Shown one piece after another: positions 12,454-23,763 of a DNA stretch of 64,000 bases. The notes below the pieces were generated by a model that saw nothing but the letters and a program-made list of their open reading frames with translations, did no database searches and was not told where the DNA came from. The number at the start of each line of letters is the position of its first letter. The stretch's first letter is position 1. The stretch is from contig NC_064537.1 of the NCBI RefSeq assembly GCF_023856365.1, forward strand, positions 8,134,324 through 8,198,323. The letters run 5' to 3'. Position numbers and translations under genes: made by a program. Origin of the DNA: Brienomyrus brachyistius (lineage: Eukaryota; Chordata; Actinopteri; Osteoglossiformes; Mormyridae).

Positions 12454-12577
12454 CGGTGTTTCCCAATGTGGTCCTCGGGAACCCCCCAGCCAGTCCACAT
12501 TTTTGCTCCCTCCCAGCTCCCAGTAGGAAAAACACGGACTGCCAGGGGGTTCCCGAGGACAAGATTGGGAAACGCTG
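12454..12577. mobile_element. 124-bp hAT-like palindromic MITE with 8-bp target duplication
   Basis: The ends are CGGTGTTTCCCAAT and ATTGGGAAACGCTG, and the arms extend inward through the GTCCTCGGGAACCCC region, so almost the whole element can fold back. The flanks are TAATAGAC (12446-12453) and CAATAGAC (12578-12585), matching at 7 of 8 positions. The end differences look like CpG decay of CAGCG/CAGTG. Related sequence with GTCCACGTTTTTGCTCC occurs near 33866-33985 and 60721-60915. Confidence 0.8.
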
Positions 12578-13877
12578 CAATAGACAGCATTTCTTAAAAC
12601 ATGAGCCGTACATTTTGTGTGTGATGTTACATTGGTTCTCAATCTTCGGAAATCCCCCAAAAAACACTGGTCAAGTTTCATGACCTTTTACATTATGATA
12701 TATTTTAGAGTGACAGGATGCAGGGCAGTACCCAGGGAGTGAAGAAGAAAAAATATTTAAAACGTTTGTTTTACCATATTCAGAAAATCATCTTATGACC
12801 CCTGTCAATTTTTGCTGACCCGCTAGCGGGAACTAACATGTCTTGCTGAAGATGACGGGTCTCCGAGACACATTAAGACATATATGCTGTTCATCCTTAG
12901 CCCGGCGCTGCCTCTGTCTTTCATCCCTTGATGGTCCCATCAGCAGGACAGCGACTCAGTGATGCTTAGAACAAATGTTCAGCGTAGTTACTTCGATCTC
13001 TGCCCCCCCCCCTTTTATGTGCCTGTGCCCCGGTGTCTACACATCCCCAACCATCTGTATGTCAGCGGGCGGGCGAAGGCGCAAAGCGATTTCTTTCCGT
13101 CTTCGGTGCACCCTGACACCATCTGGATCTTATACATAAATGTTTAACGTGGGGAAAACACCAAAGCATTCGTGTTATTTGGAACTGACTCCTGCATATT
13201 TGCAAAGTAACAAACTCATTAAGAACTAATTTATCTGCTGCCAGCAAAATGAAAACGGCAACAAATATGCGAAACAAGTTCACCGCCCGTGCCAAGCTTT
13301 CACCCAATGACATACTGTACATATGCGTTTTAAATTATATTACCTTTTACCCCTATGGCACTGAAAACTACCAAAAACGGCCTTGACCCCGTGTTACTTA
13401 AGTTCACACTACAGATATATAGTAGGAACTATTTAATTCTTTTCAATGATGCGCATAAAAAACCGCGTTTAAAGAACCACTTTATGCACTGATGAAAATG
13501 GACGTAGAGCCATTAGGTAATAGCTGCTATTATTTAGTTTAGATTCCATTTGCTGACATAAACAGAAATGCGTGTCATTGGAGTGCCATTGTACTGGCAC
13601 ATCTATTTTTGGAAATACATCAGACCATCCATAGTCCATCTGCTACGGGGAGGGCTCTGCAGATTCTGAAAAACATCGTTCATGTATGGCGCAGCACTTC
13701 ATTCTCTATGTGTTTGTGTTGCGAACGCGCTTACGTCTAACTAAAATGTTAAGAGCCTGCAAATAACTAAACTGACTGAACTATACGTGCTGTGTGATTC
13801 GGGTTCCTTGAGAGTTACAGTTCCCGACAGCAGACTATAAAAAGGCGATGTTGACGGGGATTGTATACGTTAATGGG

Positions 13878-13878
<1 letters not shown>

Positions 13879-13930
<52 letters not shown>
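13879..13930. repeat. AT dinucleotide microsatellite
   Basis: Uninterrupted (AT)n run of about 26 units; a T14 homopolymer lies nearby at about 13990-14004. Confidence 0.95.
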
Positions 13931-13933
<3 letters not shown>

Positions 13934-15049
13934 CCACGTTTATGTATGTATCGCATGCAGGTTTTGATTGTCCCTGGATTTTATTAAGTTTTTTTTTTTT
14001 TTTTAAATTACAGGCGACGCTCAATAATTAGTGGACTTGAGAGTGTAAGACCAACGCATCTGCGACTCCCGCTAGCGAATGTAATTTAATGAAAGGAAGT
14101 TTACCAGAATACAATGAATGCAATTATCAGAATATTCTGAAGCAGTCCTTCTTCATGTTCCCGCAATATTTAGGACAAGCATTAAAATAACCAGGTTTCC
14201 GACAACGAGTCGAACAATACGCAATTTTATATTCATTAATGAAAGGCTAAACTTATAGTATCGCATTTATTGTGCATCAGCTTAAAAAAATATGCAGAGC
14301 AAACCCGGCGCTTTGTGCGAATAGCTCAATCGGTACCCGATAAAACAATACGGGGCAGGTAGTACCGGTAATGTGGTATGGTATGATATGGGAGAATGTT
14401 CAGTGATATAAATAAACTAGGAAAGTACAAAATCCAATTAAAAGACCGTCGTGATAGTTATAGTATACACAGCCGTATGGGATCCACATCTGTTAGTGCT
14501 GAAGGAACTATGGAAGATTATGGATAGTCGTATCGTTTAAAAACCTGTATTTAAGGTGAATATAATATTACCAGTAGTAATAAAATTATACCTTCTTACT
14601 GTGTTAGGACATAGTAGGAAAGTGTTCTTTTAATTTAAGCTATATTTATAAAATGCCCAGTTGTTTGTTCATCCATTTATAACCATTATTATGGTTATTT
14701 CTGTCTTAAGAATTCCAAAAGAAAATACTACGTTGCACTAAAGTCTTGTTAAGCCACATTCATACTTGGGATGGCTTTCTCATTCGTAAATGCGCTATAT
14801 GCATCTGTATCTGTTGTACGCCAGTATGCTTAGCTGGGAAGTGTGCCATATCTAGGTTATGCTATGTACGGATCCCCATCACTTAAAAGGCTAATTAAAG
14901 TTAAGGCGGGCTACGGCACTCATAAAGCTGTTTTAATTATAGGCCTATATAATTAAATGTGGTCTAAACTACCGAAAGTTGTTCATCTTTAGTCGAATTT
15001 TAATATCTGAACTTATTATTGGTGTCATTGGTTAACTGTAACTTAAAAA

Positions 15050-15450
15050 ATAACTGCTGCCGCCTCGGCGGCGTGCGCGGACCCGTGTGCCTTCAGTTTC
15101 GAGCTAACGGCGTCGCACAGTGAGGGCAGCGCGCATGGTGGGCGCGCTGAGAGCCTCACGGGAACGCGCCAAGCAGTGCAGATGTGTCGCAGATTTGAAA
15201 ACTCACGGTACGGAGGGAAAGACCAAATGCAAGCGAATGAAACGATGAAAAACAGCCGAAACTGAAACCGAAACAACGCTCCATCATATAAGTGAGGGAT
15301 GTTGGATTAAACGACATTTTGTGGATCCTTCACCACCGACAGGCAATTTATCGCCACTTTGCGGAGAGGAACGCGTTTACCGGGGCAAACAGCAGTACTA
15401 ACATCACATCCTCGTCCTGTTTGAACGCGGACAGTCACTGCACGGTAGTG
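15050..15450 (+). promoter_or_regulatory. GC-rich cbx7 promoter and 5' UTR
   Basis: A rise in CpG content begins at about 15055 (CCGCCTCGGCGGCGTGCGCG) and continues to the cbx7 ATG at 15451. This suits a CpG-island promoter, as is usual for Polycomb CBX genes. The transcription start is not defined by the sequence. Confidence 0.5.
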
Positions 15451-18405
15451 ATGGAGCTGTCAGCAATTGGCGAGCAAGTGTTTGCTGTTGAATCGATCAT
15501 CAAGAAGAGAGTTAGGAAGGTAAGCAACGCCTAATTACATATACATATATACTGGCTGTGCAATGAGTGTCCGCAGTAATGTTAAAGCTTAATTCATGCA
15601 ACCTTACATAATTTGGCCGTTTTTATTTTGCAAAAATTGAGCAACATCTACAAATGAAGCCAAACCCCCTACGAGTGGGGCATGCGTTTTAAAAGAAGCG
15701 CTGTAGTAGATTTCTAAACGCACCTGAACCTTTACTTTTTTAACTGATCTTATAAATAGAAATAGGGGGGCGGGGGCACGGGGAGTGTGTTTTTCAACTT
15801 TGATATGTGAGTGTGTTGCGGTTGTACAGTGCGCTGTGCAAAGCACTGATGTTATAGGTTACAGATATAAGCTTCATTTTCAAATATTCTGACTGCTCTT
15901 GTACGAGCGATCAGTAGATACTACTTGAGGGTATATTTACATGCTGCTACGCAGTTATTTTAGAAACGCACTAATTAGGAAACTATCACGGGTAAACCGA
16001 CAGTTCTAACACTGTTATTTACGTGTCGATAAACAGTGCATTGAATGACGCCACCAAAATAAAGTCATTTTCACGATTTTCAAACGACGACAATTACGAC
16101 TGTTTATACATGGACGCGTTTTTTAAACGCTGTTAACACAGTCCATTGAATAATGATGCAGTTATTGTCAGTACGTCATATTCGGTGTCGCATGTGAGTA
16201 AATGGTTACATTAAGTTATACGCCATTATTTGTATATCGGCGTAAACAAGGGCTGCCTTACACGTTGTCATGTCATCCGTCGCTTTGCTATGGGGGGAAT
16301 GGCAGTGTGGCGCACGTTGCGCAATATTATTATATTTACTTTCTACGTTAGATTGGCCCCACCTCTACATTCTAGAATGTTTTTGCGAGCCCGGAGGGCG
16401 GAGGAGGTCCGGCGCTCGCTTTCTTCGCCGCTTGAGCTCTCGTGCTGTGACGTCACCTGGACGAAAGCTGCCGTCGCGTGGGCCTTCGTAGTGGATTCTT
16501 ATCGCTTCCACATCCGTGCCATATTTTTGCGGGAGGAACCCGTGCACCGGCGGTTGCAGCGGCCAACTTATTTTTGCTCTATACTATTCCCTCAGTGAGA
16601 CCGATTGTGTGGCCAAGTGTGTTGTGTTGCCGTTTTCAATGTTTATCTCTCTCTCTCTTTCTCTCCACCTTTTAATATAATAGGGTAACGTGGAATACTT
16701 ATTAAAATGGAAAGGATGGCCGCCGAAGTAAGTATACAAGAGCAAGAACTTAGTGCCACGAGGGTGGAATTGTCCTCCTGTTTTCTTAGCTGGGATAATA
16801 TTGTGCAATTTTAAATCACAGAATGAGAATGATGATTTGCCCGATTGCAATTGGGTAGGGCAATTCTGTGGTGTTCACTTGTCAGGCAATTAAAAGGCCA
16901 GTTTTAACATAAATGCTGTTAGATGTGCTGCATGCTGTATTTTAGGGAATGCATGATAAAATATAACAATTAGTTTACCTATTTAAAAGTTGAAGTTGCC
17001 GCATGTATAGTCAAGACTGCCCCTGTAGTTTTAATGGGCTCTTTGCTCGCTTTTTCTGTGTTTGCAGGCAACTGTATCCTAGAATGAAACTATACTTTCA
17101 TACCATTTTATGCTGTCTCTGCCAGATACAGCACCTGGGAACCAGAAGAACATATTCTGGACCCACGCCTGGTTCTGGCTTATGAGGAGAAGTGAGTGAA
17201 GCCAAGTTCTGGTCAGAGAAGATGGCGTCGTTCACACACAGCATGGTCAGACAGCTCGGTTTCCCTGACCTCCTAACCTACTGTCTTTCTCTCTCCAGAG
17301 AGCAAAAGGACAGAGCCCTTGGCTACCGAAAACGAGGCCCGAAGCCTAAGAGACTATTCCTACAGGTGAGTGCTGAGCCTGGGCTTGTGGCTCTGGTGGC
17401 CAGTCGCTGGTGGTCAGAACTGTATCCATGCAGCATGTCGCTGCTTCGTAACTTTAGGCATTTTCATTTACACCCCCAAATGACTATAAAGAAAACGTTG
17501 TGACTGATGTACAGTTACATTTGTACACATGTGAACAACTTTGAGGTGTACAATTCTGTTATGATGAACTTGGGGCTCATGTGATTTACCTTCCCGTAGA
17601 ATGTTTACACCATGGATCTGCGGAGTGCTCACAAGACCCCTGAAAAGCCTCAAGCCCGTCTGCGCCTGTCCCTCACCCGCTCCCTGGCCCCTGAACCCGG
17701 GACTGAGCTTCCACCATGCCAGGGCGGCGGAGGGATGCTGTATCGGCAGCTGGCCCAGCCCAGGAACAAGCAGAGGGCATCTCAGATTCTACGCCTCAGC
17801 CCACAGCCTCGGACCACCCCACCCGCTCCCAACCGTTCCAATGGAGACTGGGGGCACAGGGAGGAAGAGGAGGAGGAGATGGAGGAGGAGGAAGAAGACG
17901 TCGGGCAGGAGGCAGAAAGCGACATGCTAAATGGTGAGTGATGTCAGAGAAGTTTAGCATCTGAACAACTCTTGTTGAGCAAAGCACTGTTTATGAAGCT
18001 CAAACTGTCCAGTTTCACTGCTGAAAGTACAGTAACCACGGGCTTGCAGTGTTACCCATTTATACAGTGCATATATTTCTCCTGATGCAACTTAAATTTT
18101 GTATTCAGGGGTGCAAAAGCAGTTCCTCTCCTGGGACTTGAGTGGTTAGAAGCCTACATCCTTAAACCAGTGTATCACTCTGCCATATCTCTTCACTCCT
18201 CACAGGGCCAGACCGGGCCGAGGGCTGGAGCTCCTCAATGAATGAGGAGTCAGTGACCATGACGGAAAGGCCAGAGGGATGGAATCCAGTGATGGGTCCA
18301 GGAGAAGTGACAGTGACCGACGTCACCATCAACTCGCTGACAGTGACATTCAGAGAGGCACTGGCGGCCAAGGGTTTTTTTAGGGACTGGGGGCTGGAGT
18401 TCTGA
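15451..18405 (+). CDS. cbx7: CBX7, Polycomb chromodomain protein, complete, 6 exons
   Basis: CBX7 is a PRC1 subunit that reads H3K27me3 and binds RING1 proteins in the nucleus. The exons are 15451-15519, 16684-16727, 17126-17191, 17299-17365, 17600-17933 and 18206-18405. They total 780 nt and encode 259 residues, against 251 in human, and all junctions are in frame. The chromodomain spans about 9-62 and starts MELSAIGEQVFAVESI. The aromatic cage is Phe11, Trp32 and Trp35 ([20 protein letters not shown]). A basic RKRGPKPKR motif follows. The middle region is poorly conserved and has a Glu-rich stretch (EEEEEEMEEEEED) from exon 5. The C-terminal Polycomb box VTVTDVTINSLTVTFREALA binds RING1B, and the protein ends FFRDWGLEF. 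The presence of the first-exon MELSAIGEQ motif and the overall length favour CBX7 over CBX6 or CBX8. Confidence 0.96.
16365..16610 (+). promoter_or_regulatory. GC-rich island with consensus CRE in cbx7 intron 1
   Basis: A CpG-rich segment about 0.9 kb after the first cbx7 exon contains the palindromic CRE TGACGTCA at 16448-16455. It is flanked by AT-rich DNA, so it stands out as a candidate intronic promoter or enhancer. An open frame crosses it but shows no protein family I recognise. Confidence 0.35.
16966..17022. repeat. 57-bp sequence with an inverted copy at 22770-22826
   Basis: The segment in cbx7 intron 2 matches the reverse complement of 22770-22826 at 56 of 57 positions (one G/A difference, inside TTGCCGCATG against TTGCCACATG). 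Similarity stops abruptly at both ends. The origin is unknown. Confidence 0.85.
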
Positions 18406-19036
18406 TATGCTGAGAGGGTGGGTGGGGCATAGGGGAGGGGGAAGTCCAGAGGAAGTTGGGTTCTGGAGAGGGTCGAGAACGTGACTTCCCTCTGCCCTTG
18501 TGCCCCATGTCCATGAGTGACTCGTTTCCTGCTTTGTTTCCTCCTGACAGTTCGCTCCTTTCTGTCAGAAGTCACCCAAGGAGACGCACATGCGCCTGTG
18601 TGAAGGCATGCCAAAATGCATACATACGTGCATACTGACAGCCTTTGTACGCTGCATGCGTGGCAGTCACTGTGCGTTTTAACTTGTTGCAAGTGCAGCT
18701 GTAGGTACCGCCACTTTCCTCTTGGCTACTGTCTCTTGTGCTCTATGCCTACAAAGACACGCTCACCCTCCTTCAGTTATTCTCCTAAAATCATCTCCGG
18801 TTCAGTAACTGTGTACACATACTCCTGCCAAGCATGCTTCTTTACCAACTCCGAAAACAGCCCCACTCATTTTTTTCAGTGGATCTCCATGTAGCCAAGT
18901 GGAAGAACTAGACACTGATTGGACAACCTACGGTAACTATGGCACATGACAGGTCAGGAAAACTACTTTGGATTGGCTGCCCAAATTCCCCAGGCCAATT
19001 AGTCCCCCTTTGGCACTACTGTACAATTTTGATTCA

Positions 19037-19048
19037 CCACTAGAGGGC
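19037..19048 (+). promoter_or_regulatory. CTCF-like motif downstream of cbx7
   Basis: CCACTAGAGGGC fits the core CCASYAGRKGGC exactly. It lies about 630 bp after the cbx7 stop. Motif match only. Confidence 0.45.
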
Positions 19049-20689
19049 TCCCCCACATCACAATCAGTTAACGACTGTTCAGATTTCTAAGTCTGACCAA
19101 TAGGAGGCCAGTCTGCACGTAAAGGGATCGAAGTGGATGCTTTAACAAAGTAATTTACAGCTGGAACCAAATGAGGACAAATTTTACGAAAGAAGCATCC
19201 TGAGCTTTTAAGAGATGGACGCTTAAAGCTGTGAAAGTTGAAATCGAAATGTGTTTTCTTGTTGGACATTCGTACATAAAAGTACCAAAACTACATTTAC
19301 GCTAATCCAGAATAATAAGAAACGGTCATATCATAGATTTTTTATGTCTTCATCTGCTTTGACGAGAGACTATTTGTAGTGATCAGTAGGTATCTTCTGT
19401 GCATCACTTTCCACCCGTGCAGCAGCAACAGAAGGGACTTGCGCTCCTCCCCCAACTGACAATTACGAGTCCCGATGACTCAGAGGCAAACAGGTTCACA
19501 AATGGAATTCAGAGCACTTTAGCGGAGGCTGTTTCTGTAATTACGGTCTGCGATGAATATTTGACCAAATTCAATATCTGTTAGCGATCTGAAAACGGGG
19601 GACAAACGTATTGTTATGCAAATGTGATATCGCGAAATAATTAACAGCATAATAGTTTTGGGAGATCACTCGTAATCGTATTTAAACCCCAAATCCCCTA
19701 TTTTTTCTACCTACCTTCAGCACATTGCTGGCACCTTAAAACGATTTGTAGTTAAATATAATTCAATTGGTGTGTTTCAAAATCAATCAGGCTGCATAGA
19801 ATTATTTGTTGCACTTCTCAGAATTTGTAGATACAGACCCTTTTTTATTGCACTTAACGGTCACACACACTTGTGTGAGCAGCCCTTGTGTTCTGTCACG
19901 TGGTTACGTGTCTGTCGTGCACACCTTTCTTTACTCCTCCACTTGGCCCTAGGTATGGTGAAAAAGGTAAGTGCTCAAGCCTCTGAGGTAGAAAGTGAAG
20001 CACTGAAGGCGTAGGACGCAGGTAAGGGGATAACTGTTTTGTGTCATATATTTTTCAGACAGAAAAATAGTGTGTTATTTTCACAGTACGGACTGAATGT
20101 AATGTATTTATTTTACATAAAAGAAATTTTGTGTGTTTCCTAAGGAGGTACAGATTTTATTTTTACTCCGTGATTTTGGTTGACAATGCCGTTGCTATGG
20201 CGATGATGAGTAGGAGATGTGCACACGTGTGAAGCCGGTGTACGTGCTCGCTTCTGCTGCATTGTGTTCATCATTGAGTAAAACTGCACTTTACAACTTG
20301 TCTCTCTTTTTTTAAATGTATATTGTGAAGCTACTACTACAATTTCTCAGTCTTTGTATACGTAAACACTTATATCAGCTTTTTTTATTGGTCTAAAAAT
20401 AAATATGTGGCCAATATTTTACATACTTTACCTGTTTTGAGTTTTAATTCGCATTTTGGAATAGAACAGCTTTGAAGATGATTCGAAAAAAAAATCGATG
20501 CTCGATGTTCTCCCTTTTCACTATCAGCGAAGGATCCCCAGAATCACCATTTTCACTTGTATTTCTCATGTCATATCATTCAATGACTCGGACATCTATT
20601 TATTCTTTAAATTAGAAAGGCAATAAAAACATTGGTTGTGTTTTAATTAAGGGACGCAGACCTTTAACCATAAGCAGCCCGCTCCTCCC

Positions 20690-20830
20690 CGAACAGCATG
20701 ATTGGCTAGAGCTGGTCACATGACAGCTGTCAAGCTCCGCACTGGCGATTTGATGACCTCCGAAAGACGCGGCCACGCGAGTCTTCCCGAAGAATGTTCT
20801 GACGTCACGTCGGTGAAAGCTCGCCGGATA
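20690..20830. promoter_or_regulatory. Promoter-like motif cluster (CCAAT-type box, palindromic E-box, CRE)
   Basis: GATTGGCTAG (inverted CCAAT) is followed by the palindromic E-box GTCACATGAC at 20715-20724 and the palindromic CRE TGACGTCA at 20800-20807, within a locally CpG-richer stretch. No gene start is recognised beside it. It could serve an unannotated transcript or a distal element. Confidence 0.3.
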
Positions 20831-20934
20831 GATTTTACCTGCTCGGGTGCCAGCTTCATGGAAGCCTCATCCGCCAGCAGTATTATAAATAATACATAAC
20901 AGAATTAGAAGTTAATGTAATTCTGTTACTGTCG

Positions 20935-21072
20935 CGCGGGCATTACATTGGGGTTAAGGACCTTGTTCAGGGGCCTAAATGCAAAAATCGCTCTGCCAAC
21001 AATGGAATTTTAACCGGCAACCATCCGATCACAGGTAGAGCGTCCTGAGATGCTGAGCCACATCTGCTAAGA
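20935..21072 (-). mobile_element. tRNA-derived SINE remnant
   Basis: It contains GGTTAAGGACCTTGTTCAGG, then CTCTGCCAAC, then TTTTAACCGGCAACCATCCG, then GATGCTGAGCCACATCTGC. This is the reverse complement of the order A box, B box, CAGAGTG and CCTTGAGCAAGG seen in fish tRNA-derived SINEs. It is decayed. Confidence 0.65.
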
Positions 21073-21074
21073 TG

Positions 21075-21412
21075 TGTGATCTGAATGGATTTGAATGTGG
21101 CCCCAGACTTAAAGATTCCGGTATCTCCGAAACTGCCGCCATACTGGATATGTGTGATAACTGAAACATCCAGTTAGCAGCAGTTCCGTGGGCGGAAACA
21201 CCTCGTTAATGAGAGGTCAGCAGAGAATGGCCAGACTCGTTAAAGCTAACTGTAAGGACACAAGTGGAAAAATAACAGCTCGGTACAACAATGGTGTGTG
21301 TGAAATGACTTCCCAGGGTGCACTACATGCTAACCCCAACAGCAGTTCTGAATATAAAACTGCTTCAAATTTGGTCCTGGATAGGTGTACCTAATCATGT
21401 GGCCAATGGCTG
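21075..21412 (+). pseudogene. Decayed, internally deleted Tc1/mariner-like element
   Basis: The sequence around 21215-21295 (for example GGTCAGCAGAGAATGGCCAG, then GCTCGGTACAACAATGGTGT) resembles the part of fish Tc1/mariner elements that encodes the N-terminal helix-turn-helix of the transposase. The right end, GTGTACCTAATCATGTGGCC at 21385-21404, resembles the common GTGTACCTAATAAAGTGGCC terminus. Most of the catalytic domain is missing, so the copy is dead. Assignment rests on remembered family sequence. Confidence 0.6.
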
Positions 21413-22769
21413 TTTTTCCCAGCTATGTAACAGATTTATATTAGGGGAGTCCATAGATATCTTCCACTCCTCTGCCGAGGATAGCACACGAAAGACTGCA
21501 GAGCCTTCAGCAAGGGCCTGTGCTGCACTGATCCGCCAATAAGGTCCTCACTGGCCAATCAGCTGCTACCAACATGGACAGATTAGTTATTGCCGCCTTG
21601 GAAATGGCATAAAATCACATTAGGTAGTACAGAGTGACCTGTACCAGCTAGATGAAAACATTTTGTAGAATGGCGGTACTTCATTTTTAGCTTTGCATGT
21701 TTTCCATAGCAGGCCAAAGACCCCTCAGTTTCTGGATGAATATTGTCTTAGGAATTGACCCACATTGCCGTCCTCTATTCTACAGGAGGGTAGGGGACTA
21801 GACTTTGTGAATCGGTGTGACGGATTGCACTCGGCACCTGTGGAATTGAAAGACGGCTATACAGAAAAGCATTTCAGCGGACCCACAAAACTCACTCGTT
21901 TCCATTTTCCGGCCGCTTAATCTCATCCTATTAATATTTCGTTGCCCAATTTCTTGATCGAGTAGCGTGACTGCTTGTTAGGGTGTCCATATTACTATTA
22001 TCTTTTGAAAAAATCAGCCATTCATTCTGCAAATTCTCCAAGCAGTTGAAGAATTTTGAAACGAAGGCTATTAGAAGTCCTGGAAATTCTTCTCAGTTTT
22101 GCATCTTTGGGGACTTTTTTCTTTTTTTTTTTTAATGAGGATCGACATTTACATGCCCCATCGCAGTGACGGGGGACATTGCGGTGTAAAAAACAATGGT
22201 GCTGTCCTATGGAAGAGACATAATACTGACTCTGGGCATCTTTCGATTTTAGCCAATGTCCACTACGGCCATTTCAAATCTGGCCTCCTAATCATCCCCT
22301 TATATTTCATCGGTGAATTCTCTCCTGCCCCTTCACCACCTCAGTTACTGTGTGGCAAGTGTACTGGCACAGAATGGCTGCCATCGCATCAGGCATTTGG
22401 GTACACAGCTGGGGGGGAAAAATAAGCCAAAGACATTTTCTACATTCAAGTATTCGACTGAAATTTGCTTTTAAATTAAGGAGAAACCTCCAATTTACCC
22501 AATTCTAAACTGCTGGAATAAAAATAACAACAGCCATGGGGCAACCAGAACTAAGTGATTAACTCAAACTGTCAATATGTGTTTTTCTTTGTTGGGAAGG
22601 GCACAAACGTATTCAGCTGTAGATACTCAAATCCGAGACCCAGGTTATCGTGAATGTACTTCTATATACTTCTATATCAGGTTTCCTTTTTTCCTTCAGC
22701 CGAACTCTCCAGCACCAGTAACAATGATCTCACAGAGGACACTAAATATAGATGGAAAATAATGAAACT

Positions 22770-22826
22770 GGGCAGTCTTGACTATACATGTGGCAACTTC
22801 AACTTTTAAATAGGTAAACTAATTGT
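22770..22826. repeat. Inverted copy of the 57-bp cbx7 intron 2 segment
   Basis: This is the partner of 16966-17022, in the opposite orientation and about 5.8 kb away, with one mismatch in 57 bp. It lies about 50 bp before the open frame at 22876-23044. Confidence 0.85.
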
Positions 22827-23757
22827 AAGTGTCACCTTGATGCTCCTGTAACGTAAACTAGTCACTTGACCAGGTCTACAAGGTTCCCAGCATGCTGGCC
22901 GTCTCTAACCTCATGGACGAGGACCTTCAGCTTTTCAACTTGAGGTACCAACACTACATCCTCTGCCTACAGCGAAAGGACATGAAAAATGCTCAACGAT
23001 GCAGCGAACGTCGCATTAATTCATATTACCACCTCGGTACATAATAAAGCTTGTGGAGAGCAATGAGTAACAGCTGCAGAAAAGCAAAAAAAATAAAAAT
23101 AAATAATCACCTTTTGTACAAAATATAGACCCCTAAAAAAAGAGGGGGGGGGGGGGGGTGTGATTATAGTGTAGCGCTGTGGATAAGCAGAACTGAAGTG
23201 AGCTCTTAACCTGTACACCATTAAAAGATGGCCGAATAAGGGGGTAAAAATAGCCTGTATGACAGCAGCACAACATCGATCTACAAGCCTAAGGTGAGAA
23301 AACAAAGCATCACCACACTTTCACTCGTTGGTACTTTTCCCAGGGATACAAACATACTTTAATGTACAATTAAATAGTTGGCAAAAAAAAAGACCACCAA
23401 AATAATTTAAGAAAAAAACTAAAGCGACAATTCCACTTTTTTTGCTTCCTTTCAGGAAGCACCAAAATGTCCAGATGGGGCCAAAGCATACCTTGGAAAA
23501 CAAAACAAAAAAAAAAATATTCAATTAAGGTCCTTTTTCCAGTCGGCAAGTTCATCTTTCTTCAGGGAAGGGGAAAAAGTCCGGCTGCCATGCCAGTCTG
23601 TACAGTAATTCAGTGTGTGTATCCTCTCCTTGTGTGCATGTAACAGCACCCAGATCTTCAAACCACAATTTATGCAGTAGCCCCGTAGGGGACCGGAACA
23701 GGCGCAGAGTCCATTTCATATTCAGTTAAATTAAAAAAAAATCTGTAGTTTCAAGTT

Positions 23758-23763
23758 TTATTC
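23758..23763 (-). terminator. Probable ep300 polyadenylation signal
   Basis: TTTATT on the plus strand reads AATAAA on the minus strand, within the context TTGAATAAAACTTG. It implies a 3' UTR of about 1.4 kb after the ep300 stop. Other TTTATT sites near 25045-25125 are closer to the stop and could also be used. Confidence 0.4.

Larger units (their letters stand above)
8763..15450. other. Intergenic DNA between xrcc6 and cbx7
   Basis: About 6.7 kb without a recognisable gene. It probably begins with the xrcc6 3' UTR; the first clear AATAAA is at 10161-10166. It then holds a GT microsatellite, a foldback repeat, a SINE-like repeat, an hAT-like MITE and an AT tract, each listed separately. From about 15050 the base composition becomes GC-rich and leads into the cbx7 5' UTR. 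The open frames here are short, unconserved in appearance and lie within or beside repeats. Confidence 0.7.
18406..23757. other. Intergenic DNA between cbx7 and the ep300 3' end
   Basis: The first part is probably the cbx7 3' UTR; a plausible polyadenylation signal AATAAA lies at 20622-20627. The rest holds a CTCF-like motif, a promoter-like motif cluster, a tRNA-derived SINE remnant, a Tc1/mariner remnant and a 57-bp inverted copy beside a short open frame, all listed separately. I see no conserved gene. Confidence 0.6.

Noticed and set aside
21188..21394. A 68-codon open frame as a gene
   Set aside because: It lies within the Tc1/mariner-like remnant and is not a conserved host protein.
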